A stretch of DNA of 64,000 bases from Epiperipatus broadwayi (GCA_028023455.1 JAQFVV010006294.1:310001-374000), one strand, 5' to 3'; numbered from the stretch's first letter, positions 25,257-39,224 are shown. Program-made: numbers and translations. Notes: generated by a model not told the origin, from the sequence alone.

Positions 25257-25994
25257 AATAATAAATAATTAACTAATTTGCTATACAAAATATTTAATTA
25301 ACTACTTTTTAATATAACTGTAACATAAGATTTGCTGTTTACTACTTTGTTCGTTACTTATATAATCTGTGTTAAAATTTAAAACAGCATGATAATTCTT
25401 AAAAGGCATCAAATCATAAAAGTAAATTGACATTCAATAAACAAAAGAAAGAGAATGAATAAGATAAATAGTGAAAATGTACAATTTATACATAATTGAA
25501 GTATTTATTGTCTATGGCTATATATATATTACTCATGTATAAAGCACGTTCCTTTTAAATTTATATAATTAAAAGATATTTCAAAATAAAGTTATATATG
25601 TGCTTATATATTTAAAATATGAATAAAAATTTAGCGTTCATAGTAATAGGACTGATGAAATCTAATAATGAACATGTTAAAACATCAATAACCTAATAAA
25701 ATGAAGTTTTTTTCTAAATTGCACAATGATTTCTTGTAAATATTACCTTTGAAATAACCTCATAAAAAGAAATATAATGAAGTTAGCCTTGCAAGAATCT
25801 TATGATATTCTTCAAAAAAAAAATAGAAATAAAAAAAAGAAAATGAAAATGAACATTCATACTTTTGTTTAGTTTAGAAATAAATTTTTATTTCAACAAA
25901 TATTATAAAGGACAATAATAACTAGTTTTTCTGATAAAAATATTATTAATTGCAAAAACAGGATTTTCAAAACTAATTACTTGATAAAATCAAT
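25257..25994. other. AT-rich DNA, nothing recognised
   Basis: No ORF, repeat boundary or RNA gene is visible. Confidence 0.6.
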
Positions 25995-26010
25995 AAATCA
26001 CTGTTTTATT
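25995..26010. repeat. 16-bp target-site duplication, left copy
   Basis: AAATCACTGTTTTATT occurs here and again, identically, at 26123-26138, immediately flanking the tRNA-derived retroposon. Confidence 0.85.
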
Positions 26011-26122
26011 TATTTATTTATTTTTTACATGCATCATAGCATTGGCCGGGAAGCGAACCTACTAACCGGGGACAACTGCTTGTAAGGCAGCTGTGCTGAC
26101 CTCTCGACCACTAATGCTTGAC
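26011..26122 (-). mobile_element. Short tRNA-derived retroposon
   Basis: On the minus strand a tRNA-like body begins GCATTAGTGGTCGAGAGG. It has an A box (TGGTCGAGAGG), an anticodon-loop-like CTTACAA that would read TAC, and a B box GGTTCGCTTCC with one mismatch. The acceptor strands GCATTAG and CCAATGC pair at six of seven positions. A short spacer and an A-rich tail, (TAAA)n-like, follow. Perfect 16-bp direct repeats flank it. Tail plus long duplication indicate LINE-driven retroposition. The extra bases between anticodon arm and T arm and the poor D stem argue against a working tRNA gene. It could be a minimal SINE or a retro-copied tRNA relative. Confidence 0.82.
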
Positions 26123-26138
26123 AAATCACTGTTTTATT
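26123..26138. repeat. 16-bp target-site duplication, right copy
   Basis: Identical to 25995-26010. It abuts the 5' end of the minus-strand retroposon. Confidence 0.85.
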
Positions 26139-28129
26139 CTCAACATTTTTCTCACATTTGCCTACAAAAATTATGTTTTGTAGTACTTCTTGATTATCTA
26201 AAACCACACTGAGTATCTGATAACTATTCATCTATGACTGTAAATAATTTATTCAACAAAATCCTTAAAAATTACTGTAGTTGATAATGATATTTCATGA
26301 TTATTAAAATACAATTTGCAAATTAAGTTAGGTGAATATATTTTTAATGAAAAATTTTGCCTTAACTTATAGCAGTAATTATTTTATCAAAGAAAGTCTA
26401 TATTTAGATTATTTGTCAAATCTTTCTAATTTGCATAATTAATTAATAGAATAAATAGTCTTAAGAACAATCAAGTAATGGCAAGCTGCAATCAAAAATA
26501 ATTAAGGATTATTAACTAATTGTGGTATGCTAACACTTAACTGTTTGTTTCTGGACAAAAAAACCTAATATGTTAGAACACAGTATTTGAATTATTGGTA
26601 AATATTCATTGAATTAATATAGTAAATAAAAAAATAATAATATACTTTTATATACATATTTCAATTATTATTTCATAACAATTCACACTTTTCTATTATA
26701 GATTTTTTTTTCCTATTAAAGTATTTATTTATTTTATTGTCAATTAATACTAAATATTAATTTTGAAAAATTTGACTAAAATTATTTATAAAGTATAATT
26801 TCAGCTAATTATTTTTAAAATTAACAATTCTTATATTAATTATATTTCTCTAAGAATATATGTACTTGCTGTAAAATAATAGTGAAATATAAAAATTAAT
26901 AATGTCACCAATATTTTTAGTTTTACTTTTAAATTAGTAGCTTTTTAAAAAAGCATTAGAAACATTTATTCAATTCAAATGGTGATAGTTTTCAAAAAAA
27001 AAAAACTCATATATACTCAAATGATCATTAAAGTATTATAAAATGTTTACTTTTTTTTTTCTTTTACACTCAATTTTGATAATAATAACTATATATAGTA
27101 CAGGTGTTTATAGAAATGGAAGTTAGTACATAAAAGATTAGAAGGTGATATGATCTCATCTAAGTAATTGATATTTCTAGGATTTTTCAACCTTGGATAA
27201 AGATATGCAAGAAATGGATTTTATGTATTTTTTAAATAGACTAATGAAAATTATCTTACACAGGACCTACGTGTTTGTACCTTATTAAGTTAAATGATAA
27301 CTTTCTTGAAACTGTTTGGCACCAATTTTCAAAAAACAACTAATACAGTTTCTTTTCAGTCAAATTTTGGAATATATTTAGAATAAAATAAGGCATATCC
27401 AAATAATTTTTTTAAAATATAAAATTAAAAATTGTATTTAATTGAAAATGACAGAATGATGTGAATGATATGAGAAATAATAATAAAAAAAGATGAAGGT
27501 TATTGGAATATAAAAATCTGCAAAAAGCGAAAAGATTTATTGTATTTTGCAAGCAATAACTAATATCTGACATGCTAGAAGAAGCATATTAATTTAATCT
27601 TTTTATTAATTTCTACTGAAGTTTTTTAATAAATTAACATTTTTATAATTTAGATTTAACTGATAGAAGCATATAAATAGAATTCTTGTGTAAACAAATA
27701 AAGAAAATAAAAATCTTTCATTATCTGATATTTTAAAATGAATTTCTGTTTTATATATTAAAAATGTGTCAATAATGAAAGTGGTATATTCACATTAACG
27801 AATCTGAATGACTACAATTTTAAATGACAAATTATTTACTTTCAAGTATAAATTAAATATCAATTAATTATATATGTATTTCTCTCAAGTTCTAAGAAGA
27901 TTCAACAGCTTTAACTCCTATTGAATGTTCAGATTTCTATAATTTAAATCATGGTTAATGATAAGATTTTCTACAGGCTTAACATCCTATAGAAAATGAT
28001 GAATAGATATGAAACCAGTTTTCTACATTGATAAATCAAAACTGAGTTGTTTATGTTGATGATTCTAATTTATTATCTTTTTTTTCTACGATAAAATTTA
28101 ATTTATTATCTTTCTCCAGTATTTTCAAT
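26139..28129. other. AT-rich DNA, no supported gene
   Basis: Low complexity dominates, with several A and T runs. Nothing with coding character is seen. Confidence 0.55.
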
Positions 28130-30345
28130 TGCCAAGAAATCCTAAGTTCTCATTTCCATGACAAAGAGAATGATTCTTAACAGACCCAAACAACATTTAA
28201 AATTATCGTGTGAGGTTTTAAATGCTAAAATTGAAAAGCAATTTGAAAGAAGAAAGTGCAGTGGATAAATTTGAATATAGAACAGAAAAGGACACAAAGA
28301 TACAGAACAAAAAAAAATGCCCAAAAATAATTTAACTACTTTTGAGAAAAAATCTAAAGAGAAGATGTATCCAACATATTCAAATAAAAGCACAGCAGTG
28401 TGATTATATTTTGTCTATCAGCATATATGAATTTCAAAGCAGTAGTTTTCATAACAGATTCAATGTAAATGTAATGTAAAAAATGTTAATACAAAGCTAA
28501 AGGAAAAACTATTTAAAAAGATATTGTCAAAAAAATAAGATTTTTTATATTAGTGATTCTAATCTAAATCCATCATCCACTCCCAATATATTCAATTTTA
28601 ATACAAGAAGTTCCTAATAAGTAATTGTTTTGATGACCAAAAGAAAGATTCTTATAATGCTTTTGAACAGACCAAAAATGCTTAAACTTATCATGAGATA
28701 TTTTTAATGCTAAAATTGGGATGCATTTAAAAGAAAAATATATATGAATATGATTCCAATTTAATCCAGAACCTTTATATCATTTTAAAATGTTATCAGA
28801 CTATTAAAAGCTCAGACTTGAACATTCTCTATTAAAAATAGCTTATGCAAATAACAGCATAAAAATAATGCCAGTAAATTTTATATTGAAACAAAGCAAT
28901 ATCCAATAAAAGTAATTTAACAGGAAAATAAAACCACATATGAAAGACACTTCCCAAAGTGGATGATTTTTTTAATATCATAATTAAATATAACTGGAAT
29001 ACCAAAGAATTCTATGGAAAAGATTAAGTTCAAAAATGTCAAACCATAACTTAGTAAAAATATTATTTCAATAATAATAATAAAAAATGGTATGATTATT
29101 GAAAGCAGGAATGATATCATAACTAAATGAAAGAATTCTACAAAAACTAATAATTAATATTAAAAAATATATAGAAAACAAAGTGACATCTACAAAAATT
29201 ACACCTATACTTTTGAATAAATGATGAACTGTACAATTAAATTTTTGAAAAATAAACAAGCCTTTCAATTACAAAATTATTAATAGAAAAAAATGTTGGC
29301 AATATGACATAACAGATGACTAAAATAATAATTCAATGGTGATACTATTAATATCAGAAATAGTGTGTGGGGGGGGGAGGCATTACAGAGTACAGATCTA
29401 TAAAACTTCCATTATTACTATATAAAAAATATGCAAGCTCAACACGCATCAATTATAGAGAATTTTCAATTCGTGCTCACCTAAAAAAAAACAAGCAGTA
29501 AGTTATAAAATGAGCAAAGGACTACGGGTTATCATTTTACATTTTATTCTGTAAACATCTTTGCTGTAAAATATCATGACAGACTAAGAATAGTTTCCAA
29601 ATTCAGAAAATATTTATCAAAATGTAACATGTCAGACTATGATGAAAAAAAATAAGAATATAAATACTGTTAAGGATTATGCAGAAAAAGTATTCTATTG
29701 ATCCAAAAATTCTACATTAATTCTGGGATAAGCATTTTATGGCTTAAAATGGAAAGCAAGGGGAGTAAAAATAAATAAATAAATAAAGTAATTTAGATTT
29801 TGCAGCTGATTGAATTGTTTTTATAACTAATCTAAAGCAGAAATATTATAATATAAAGCAATAAACTAAGAGATTAAAGATAAATACTAAAAAAAATTAA
29901 ATAATATCCAATAATTTTCAGATCAATTTATTAATACATATATGAAAATATAATGGATAAAATTAACTATGGAATTAATATAGAAATAAATTGATACTTA
30001 AAAAAAAAAAACATACATTTACATGCTTGAAAAAAAATGTTTTTAATAAATGTGTTTTATTACTGTCATTTATCTGAGGTGAGGAATTAACAAAAAAAAA
30101 TTTCAAAATATAACAAACAGATAACACAAGCACAATTGAAAAAATTAAAAACTTGAAATGTAGTCATACTGAACATATTTCTAGAAGACTTAACAACAGA
30201 TAGTTGTCAGAGATCCTAAACCATATTCCAAAATATTGTAAGAAAATTTAAAATTAATTATACACATGACAAAGTTTATTAGTGATATAAGCTATGAAAA
30301 AGAAAAATATTAAAACTTCATCCTGCAGTAGAATGAAAATAATGA
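28130..30345 (+). mobile_element. Heavily decayed RTE LINE copy
   Basis: Nucleotide stretches align with the RTE copy at 16653-19926. CAACATTTAAAATTATCGTG and TTTAATGCTAAAATTG fall in the endonuclease region, TTTAGATTTTGCAGCTGATT in the RT motif C region, AAATGTGTTTTATTACTG further on, and CTTCATCCTGCAGTAGAATG with a GATGATAGG tail at the 3' end. Nearly every codon is damaged and CpG is absent. The endonuclease part appears twice (28130-28520 and about 28540-28760), so either two insertions merged or an internal duplication occurred. This is the oldest RTE copy in the window. Confidence 0.85.
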
Positions 30346-33300
30346 TGATAGGTGGGTATCTATATATATTTTATCCATGATCAAAAAATATGGGTCAATG
30401 TCTTGATATTTTCAATATATATATATCATTAAAAGCCAGTCAATACTTAGACAATCCTAATATTAATAACAATCATCAAGGCAACCACCTTTTAACAATA
30501 TATACATATATAATCTAAATCTGTTATCAGTTTCTATTAAAATATTGTTATTTTGGCAATGATTGCATGAATAATTAAAAATCATTTCACTTACAATTCT
30601 TGTTTACCCAGCTTTCTTAAAGGATACGATTAAACCACTAATAATTTTACTATCCATTTCCTAAATTTTAAAGTATGTTTCTCTCCTTCAACATTTAACT
30701 GCAATATATCAAAATTTGTTTCCCATGATAAATCAATTAAAAAATAATAATATATATTTTTCAAGGCTTTTTTTTCCTTACAATTTAAATAAGTTTTAAA
30801 ATTTATTCTGTTAGACCCATATTAAAATATATACATCTGTAAATAACTACTTTTTTTATATCTCATTAAAATTTCAAAAAAAAAGACTTAGTAATACTTT
30901 TTAATGAACATTTACAATTGATCATAAAAAACTACATTATTATATTTTATTTTACTCAAGTCAATGCACATTATGCAGTAAGATTCAACATAGTAAGAAT
31001 GGCTGACAACATAGCAAAGGTTCTGCAACTGACTAACAAATAAAAAAAAAAAACTTAGCTCTGACTAACTTAATGAAACTTATCAATCTGTCAATAGGGT
31101 GCTAACATTGCATGCTCTCTTGAATAATTAAGCAGCTGATTATTACCAACATATATTACAACAAATCTATTACATAATAAGTATTAATATATAGAGAAAA
31201 GGAGGGAGGATGAAACCTCAATCTACTTATTGAATATTTGAAAGACTGAATATTATAAAAAAAAAAATTAACTAGATAAGGATTTGTCTATAAACAGAAG
31301 CATAAGACAGAAATTTTTGAATAGAATTTGGAGAATACAATTAATTTTTAAATAAATAATTAAAAAATAATAAAAAATAATATGATGAGTAGATGGACAT
31401 TTACTTTATTAGGAACAGAAGGGACTATTATTGCAAGTTGGGAGCAATGATCATGATAATATATATGTATGAGATATAGAAACTGAAGAATAAGAGATTA
31501 AAAATAATAATAGATAAATTATTTATTAAGTGAAGTGCCTTATATTGGATATATTTATTATTAGGAATGAATTGAGACACTTTATTCCATTTGTGAGAAC
31601 ACTATTCCATTTAGAGTTAAGGAATGGGGAGGGAAAAATAATTTTTGGTTCTAAATAAAAAATCAAATTTCTGAAAAATAACAACAAAATGATAGGATCA
31701 CATCAAAAGAGATTGCTGGAAAAAGTAACAATTATTATATAATAAATATAGTAAAAAAAAAAAAAAACTAATTTAGCTTACAGAACTGAAAATTTGTAGA
31801 AAATTTTATTCAATGAAATTACTCCCTTTTTTATATCATAACAATAAAATTCTAGCCAAATGAAAGAATGAACAATCTAAAAACAGGAACATAAAACTTT
31901 GATTGCCAATAAAATTTACATAACAAAAAAATTCAATTATTATTAAAAAAAATGAATCAAAAGCAATTCTTTTTATTCTATTCTAGAGCCATCTATTTCA
32001 AGCTGGAATAATCAATGGACAAATAAAAGTTATAAATATTTCATGTGGTATTAAAAAAATAAAATGTATAAATTATTATATAAATTTATTATTATTAATT
32101 AAATTAAATTACTATATAACTTAGAAAGTTTCTGGAAATTTTATTATAACTATGCCCTGTAAAATTATTAAAAGTTATAGAAATTTTAATTTTATTTTAT
32201 TAAACCAGTGATGTACAAATATCATATAGTTAAATGTCACACAGCTTGATCATAGAATTCAATAAGTATTCTGGTTAAGCAAAAAGTTAGTTGCTGATTG
32301 AAACATATCAACAAAAAAATGAAAGAAAAAAAATTTTTTCTTGAGAAATGTCTTATTTATGTTACCATAATACAATGTGACCTTAAATTTACAATTAAAT
32401 CAATTATTTAATTAATTTATATATTAAACTCATTAGCAAATCATGCAACTAAATAAATTAAAAGGGAATCAATCCAATGACCTCAACATCAAACCATAGG
32501 ATTAACTAAAAATACTATCAAGACATTCAAAAGCACAACAGAAATTAAAAAAGTTATTTAAACAATAAAATAAAATCAGGAGTCATGAGAGTCTAAATAA
32601 ATGTTTTTGTTGCATGATGCCAAAAACAGCCCTATTTAGAGATGCCAGAACTTTTTATCACTTTGTTTTCAGCAGTAATGGCTTGTATCATCTTAGAGGT
32701 AATAACTAAAAAAAAAAAAATGTTGCTTTATAAAACTTTCAATAGGATCCTAAGATTTTTTCTTTAATTTTTACTCTTTGCATCTAATTAGTAGCACTTT
32801 TAAAGGTTTGTCTTTTAAAATTTCAAATACGGTTCATTTTATATTCTGATCCTCAAGTTACACATTATGTGTGATTAACTGCTTTGTATTTTAATGCTAT
32901 AATTTTCTCCATTATTTATATTTAAGCCAAATCATCTCAATGTGGAGTTTCTTTTTTAGAAATGATTTATCCCAATTTCATAAAAGTTTCTTTACATCAA
33001 TCAGAAGCTGTGAAATTATTTAATTCCATATTAGTATTCCTGAAGTAATATCAAAATTATTGTAGGAATATAGGTATGAACTCCATGTATTTGGGAGCAA
33101 TCTAAAAAGTAGCATTAATTCAAAAGATAGTGTAATACGATTTTTTTTTTTTAAAAAACAGACCTATTTTTACTTCTATGAAAGCATTTTTTTTTTTAAT
33201 TTTTATATGAATATGTGTGAAGTGAAAAAAAAACATTGATGGCAAATGATTTTAAAAACTAAATGATTTATAACTCTATCTAATAGATATTAATAAAATA

Positions 33301-33513
33301 TTTGATTAGAATGTGGAACCTAAGTCGAAGTGAGATATGGAAAAATAAAATTTAAATTGAGTGAGAAACTTATAAATTATAAATTTTATAATGCATTTTT
33401 TATTTTAATCAAACTAATTCTTTCATAGTCCTAAGCCATATTTAAAGTCATTCATTAATAACAAGTGATGTGATGTAATATGCCTATAAAATGGCTTCTT
33501 TAATTTATGAGTA
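30346..33513. other. AT-rich DNA, no supported gene
   Basis: AT simple repeats, poly-A runs and short random frames only. One possible 26-nt microexon at 32673 was considered and rejected. Confidence 0.55.
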
Positions 33514-34459
33514 CACCTGGATCTCGTTTTACGCGATAGATAGGTTCCTCAGAAAACATGCGCAAAAGAAATCGCACAAAAATAGATGTAACTTACCTTG
33601 AAAAAGGGGGGATACGGACTGTGATTTTTCAAAAATCGCATAAAAGCAAAGCACCAACATAAAATTACTTTAAAATTTGCGCAAAAAAAAATAAAATATG
33701 ACTAATAAAAAATTTCAAATTTGAAAAAAATTGATACAAGACAAACTTTTTTTAACTATAATATTTAATTTTATTCAAAACAATATATTTTTATGCATAA
33801 TTTACATTTTTATACACATTTTAATTATTATCGCTATTTGCCGATAAACAGATTCGTTTGCAAACTGGTAAAAAATCAGATTCTTCACAAGAGAAAATAC
33901 AACTAGCGCCAACTTCACTCTCATGTTGTGTTAATGGTTTTCTGGTGACAACGTAATTAGTAATTAATCTACCAATTAAAAATTAAATTCTTATTTTTGT
34001 CTTTAATTTTTTAATTTTCAATTTTAATTGTGCCCACTGCTATTACTCACCTTTTAAAAATAAACTTGCGGACACTAAATGATTAATAATTGATTATGTT
34101 CTTTTTTAAAAAGCAAAAACAGAATGTGATTTAAAATGCAAAATTAACATGCACAATGTTTGAACAAATTTACATTATAATCTTGTAAAATTTAATGTGG
34201 GTATACATAAAATGTGGAAATCATGATTTTAATTTCATTATTGCATAAAATCTTACTATTATAAAGCACTGAAAATATTGAAATTACTAAGATGAAAGTC
34301 GGATTCCAATAATGTGCTATTACTTTCAATATGACGTAAGTGCGCGAAATTTATTATTTAAAGTAATAGCGCATTATCGGAGTTCAACTTCCGAAGAAAC
34401 ATAAATTGAGTAACTTCAAAATCGCGTTAAATAAATCCACGTAAAACCAGACCCAGGTG
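33514..34459 (-). mobile_element. pogo/Tigger-like non-autonomous transposon, copy 1
   Basis: The ends CACCTGGATCTCGTTTTACG and its imperfect inverse ACGTAAAACCAGACCCAGGTG are flanked on both sides by TA. The TA target and the CTCGTTTTANGCG subterminal motif resemble pogo/Tigger-type Tc1/mariner elements. The interior is homologous, in opposite orientation, to 39225-40676, including the GATAGATAGGTTCCTCAGAAA stretch just inside one end. It has no transposase ORF. Confidence 0.8.
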
Positions 34460-37400
34460 TATATATAATAATTTAAGTTATTTTGTATAAGTATTAATCA
34501 AACAAGTTAAATTTTCTATAAGAAAAACTAATTACATCAAAATTTAACTAATGCCTAATTATAGATAATTATCAAACCCAGAGATTGTGGAATCTATTAT
34601 ATTACAACTTTAATTATAAAGATAATTAGTGGCTTCAGAATAAACACTATAAAAATTCAAGACAGTCTATTAAATATAGCCCGGCTGTAAAGTCAATCCT
34701 TGGAGCAGCAGGTCAGAAGATTGAAAAATAAAGACAGAAGATTACCGAAAACCCTCAGTACAGGCTATTTATTATAGTGTGGTTCATCATTGAAAGTCCC
34801 AAGGGAGTCTAATGTTTTTATAAATTATTTCAACTTTATTAATATTTAATAAGTCTGAGGGCCACAATACTCTATAAGTAATAATAAAACTAAAACTCTA
34901 TGTATTATAATCATGTCTGTTAAATCGATCATTTATATATTGAATATATATTATTGAAATAATTTACTAACCTAAGATTCTTATTGCACATTATATTATT
35001 AACAATGCCATTCAAATTATAATAAATGATTAATAGTTACTAATCTTGTAGCTACTCATATACAGCAGATCCAAATATAGTAATAAAGCTAGAATTGTTT
35101 CAATGTAGAGAAAAATATATAAAATTCCTTTTCAGCCAAGTTGAATCTTCCTTCCTTCAAATGACTTTTTGCACTAATGTAAACTTATGTATTTCTTTCC
35201 ATCCATTAAACTCTTCCAATATATCACTAGCAAATCACTTTATCAGTACTGACACATGATCTTTTCTTATCCGATTGCTTGCTTTATCTCTTTTTTCTAT
35301 CACATCATAATAGTCCAAACAAAAAATCAAAAAAATTTCCACTTTTTTCACTTCTAGCTTTTAAAATTTCTCCAATTCTACATTCCAAAAATAAACATTC
35401 CACATTTTCTCTCTAATCTACAATCCAAATTCATTTTTACAAAACAAATTCATATCCCATCTCTATTTCCTTTCCACTAAGCACAATTGCTGTTGCTCTA
35501 GTTCCATAATAATTGTATTATTCCTACCAATATGATAATAATTATAATTATTGATAAAAATTTGCGTCAAATTAATCTGAAATATAGAAATAGTTGGACC
35601 CCAATAGTAGTATTTACATGATAATGTAAAACTTATAGGAAAATATATGTGAACTGAATGCAATTTAATATAAAACTAAAAGGAAAATAAGTCTTCAAAA
35701 AATGGTAAATAATTTGGATAATGAAATCAGGTGGATCTTATGTGAGAACTTAAAAGATGACAAGAAAATATTAGATGATCTTAAAAAAAATAATTATATG
35801 AAAAGAAGACAGAGAATAGGCTTAGAAAAATGATATATCTTTCTTTGACAAAAAAAAATATGCCATAATATTTTATTCTGATTGGTGGATGAATAAAATA
35901 ACTATGATGATTTCTTCTCCCCAGTCTTCAAATAAATTTTACTATTCTAAATATTACATTCTACAAACTTTTCCTATTATTTAGCATTATATAAAGTAAT
36001 AAACAGAATTAATAAAATTTCAATAGAGTAATAAGAAAACAGAAATTTATTTGAAAATTATATCTATTCTTACAAAATATAAATCAATTATTATATTAAA
36101 ATTCATATCTATACTTACATTATAATCAATAACTAAAAAGATAATTTTATAAATAAAAGATAAGAATGACATGTCAATAATTTTTTAAAAAAAAAAAAAT
36201 AGTAAAAACTGAATTCAGATTATCTAAGAATTGAAAATTTAAAAATACATAAATGTTACAAAAAAAAAGGAGAAATCTTAATATAACAGTAATGCATTTT
36301 ATATTCAAAGTAATAAACATAAATATATATGTAGAAAAAAATCTGCAAAAGATAATCTGATGATTAGTCAAAGGCAAAAAATGTAAAACAGTTATCTGAA
36401 TAACATAGCAATAAAATGTAAGATAAGATTTACTATTAAATAATAACTATTATTATTATTTAATATTTCAGTTGTTTCTGAGATAAATTTTAATTTAGTA
36501 AAGTAAGTACATCAATTGTCCAAACTACTGTGATCAAACATAATTCAGAGTATAAAAAGTTTGATAATCAAACATGCATTAAAATATCTAATTTATGCAA
36601 AACAAAATGCAATTACGCAAGGTTATTAGGGCTATATTTTGAAATGCATGCATCAGTTTATCTGCTTGAAAGCAAACGGTAGGTAATAGGTTATTAAGAA
36701 TAACATTTAATTATAAGTGGTTGTAGCTTTTGTTGGTGTTTGCTATTCCCCTTAACACAATTTATTATAGCATTCCAAATTCAATTATATAACAAAATAA
36801 TAAAGCACAATACTATATTCAAATATGTAATATTAAAATATATATAAAATAAGTGTTCTGGAAAGTTTATAAATAATAATAAATAAATAAAAAAAACAAT
36901 GCCCATATAAAAATTAAATTATAAGATTTTTATAAAAGAAAAAAAATCTATAATTTTTAAAAATTATTTTTGTATTATTATCGTATTATTATTATCTATT
37001 GTAATTTTCTCCAACTTTATACAAATAAAAGCATGGTATATATTATATCGATTAAAATTTTCATTATAGATTTTTTTTAATTGTTTAAATTTTTCTTATG
37101 TTTGTTTTTCTTTTCTTCAATGCACTATTCCTCCAATTTAAAAAAAAAAACATTATAATATTACATCAAGTTCTCTTAAAAATATATTAAGAAAAATGTA
37201 TTTCTATTGCTAAATATATTTAAAAATACACTTCACAGTACTAATTATATACTAATATACAATTCTCAAAGAAGTTTCCCTTGCTTATAATAATGGCATA
37301 ATAGCAATGTAACAATCTCTAGCCTATTATTAATATATCACCTACAAAATCAGAAATCATCATTTAAATAGTTGAAGGTTGTTCAAAATACTATAGATAA

Positions 37401-37661
37401 ATAATGACTCATGATAAAGAAATTATAAAAAAAAATATGATTAAAAAAGAACTATCTAATGTTGCTGCTTCATTAGACAGCATTGTTTCACTCATTTGCA
37501 TTTTTCTGATATCTTTACGTATTTGTTTGAAATAAAATATGGTTAACTAAAGTTTTATAGATATTATGTGTGAGTACCGATAGAGACAGTTACCTACATT
37601 CCATTTTTCATTTATTGATTTTTTTAAAGTCTCTTATTATTTGCAATTGATAAGTTTATAC
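34460..37661. other. AT-rich DNA, no supported gene
   Basis: No repeat termini or ORFs with domain content were found. Frames at 35463-35663 and 36174-36377 are compositional. Confidence 0.55.
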
Positions 37662-37876
37662 CATATACACCTCAATTTACACTCTACAATGCAGTTTAAC
37701 ATAAGATTTATTTTTATCACCTCTTGCCTACAGTTTCAACTGTCCAGCAGTCATCATCAGAGCTTTTATAAACCTCATCTCTGATAAAAACTGCTGGACA
37801 GTTGAAACTATAGGCAAGAGGAGATAAAATAAATTGTATGTTAAACTGCATTGTAGAGTGTAAATTGAGGTGTATA
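37662..37876. repeat. Long hairpin with about 95-bp arms
   Basis: The left arm (ACACCTCAATTTACACTCTA ... CTGTCCAGCAG) is matched by the right arm (CTGCTGGACAG ... GTAAATTGAGGTGTATAC) with few mismatches around a loop near 37762-37783. A 13-bp direct repeat, AATTGATAAGTTT, flanks it at 37645-37657 and 37908-37920 and could be a target duplication. No ORF. Confidence 0.85.
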
Positions 37877-38208
37877 CAGTAATTATATATAATTTTAATA
37901 CTTCAAAAATTGATAAGTTTGTTTGCAACTTTTACTAATTTTTGAAATTTTTAAATTTCTCATTTGGTTTTGAAAAAGCAAGACAAAAAATACACTCAAT
38001 TGTAAGTGTTGTCAATTTTTATGAAAATAATACTAAAGGGCCAAAATAAAGGTCAATTACAGATTTCTTATTTTTCACATAAAAAATTCCATCTTTTTTT
38101 TTTATTTAATATAAATTACAATAAAATAATAAATAAAAATGATTTGGCTTTGTAACAACAAATATAAAAAAAGTTTAAAATGAAAATTATGTGTTTTAAT
38201 TACTACTG

Positions 38209-38507
38209 CTAATTTACTGAGTGCACATCCAAAAAAAGGCTAGAAAGAGGTCCAGCACAAGATAGTTGTGCCAAAACAATTTCCAGCAAATGTGATCCAA
38301 CAAATTGCAGGATAATTCAGAGTGTGTCTCTCAATTTCTTGAGAACCACATTTGACACATGATGGTTCCCTTCAACATCATTAAGAAGATCCTTATGGCC
38401 TAAAAATTCCAGTGCATTTGCTACACTGGCAAATACTTTTTTAAATAAATCTTTGAAAAACCTATGTCTTTCAAACAATGATATAAAGTCAGCAAGGTGA
38501 CAACTTT
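38209..38507 (-). pseudogene. Unrecognised coding-like segment with one internal stop
   Basis: One minus-strand frame is open from 38507 to a TGA at 38317-38319 and then on to a TAG at 38209-38211. It gives about 98 codons with a balanced residue mix (phrases FKDLFKKVFASVANAL and NDVEGNHHVSNVVLKKLRDT). Base composition is richer in G+C than the flanks. I do not recognise the family. It could be a decayed exon, a processed pseudogene or part of an uncharacterised transposon ORF. It lies just outside the hAT element at 38771. Confidence 0.35.
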
Positions 38508-39224
38508 ATTAGGATAAAAATAGCTTGCATTCTGAGATCACGAGATCTAAATGAAGAACACCAGATTTATTTTTACATTTCTTTTTGAAAAAAATTAACA
38601 AAAAAATAATAATAAAACAGTATCAATGAACATCTCAAGTTTTGATTTTACATTTGTTTACCAATAAAAAAAAAGAAAAAAATAAAATAAAACATTCAAA
38701 CAATATAAATGAAGAATATAAAGTTGATTCTTAGATTAATTTCTAAATAGTAAAAAATATTTATTTATTGGAGTGAGGAATCTATGGCTCATGGGTCAAA
38801 GCTAGCCTTTGAAAGCTCTCAATCCAGCCAATGGACATTTTCAAAAATGTATATAAAATGGGCATATAAAACTGATATTTAAACATGTGTGTAGTGAAAA
38901 TATTGAATTAACAGTTCAGTAAAATAAAATATTTATTTTCTCAACTATACTTTTTTCTCTCTTTAATCTTTATAATCGTTCTAGTTCATTCTATCAGAGG
39001 TGCAATATTCTAACAAATTTTCTATATTGTATAGCCAGTCTGACTATGGATTTAATCTATGAAGCCGATAGCATTTTGTTTGTTTTTGTAGTGATTTTTG
39101 CATACAAATGTGTGCTAGCAAAAATGAACCTCAAATTTTATATTGTTTTATAATTTTGCATTTAGATCTTTTTTATATCAGGATAGCTACACTGAATAAG
39201 ATAAAAAAAATTTGATATTGTGTA

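Noticed and set aside
26040-26118. Functional tRNA-Val(TAC) gene
   Set aside because: Extra bases before the T arm, a poor D stem, an A-C mismatch in the acceptor, an A-rich tail and a 16-bp duplication indicate a retroposon.
32673-32698. 26-nt microexon between good-looking splice sites
   Set aside because: Too short to test for coding content, and its length would break the phase between the two candidate exons.
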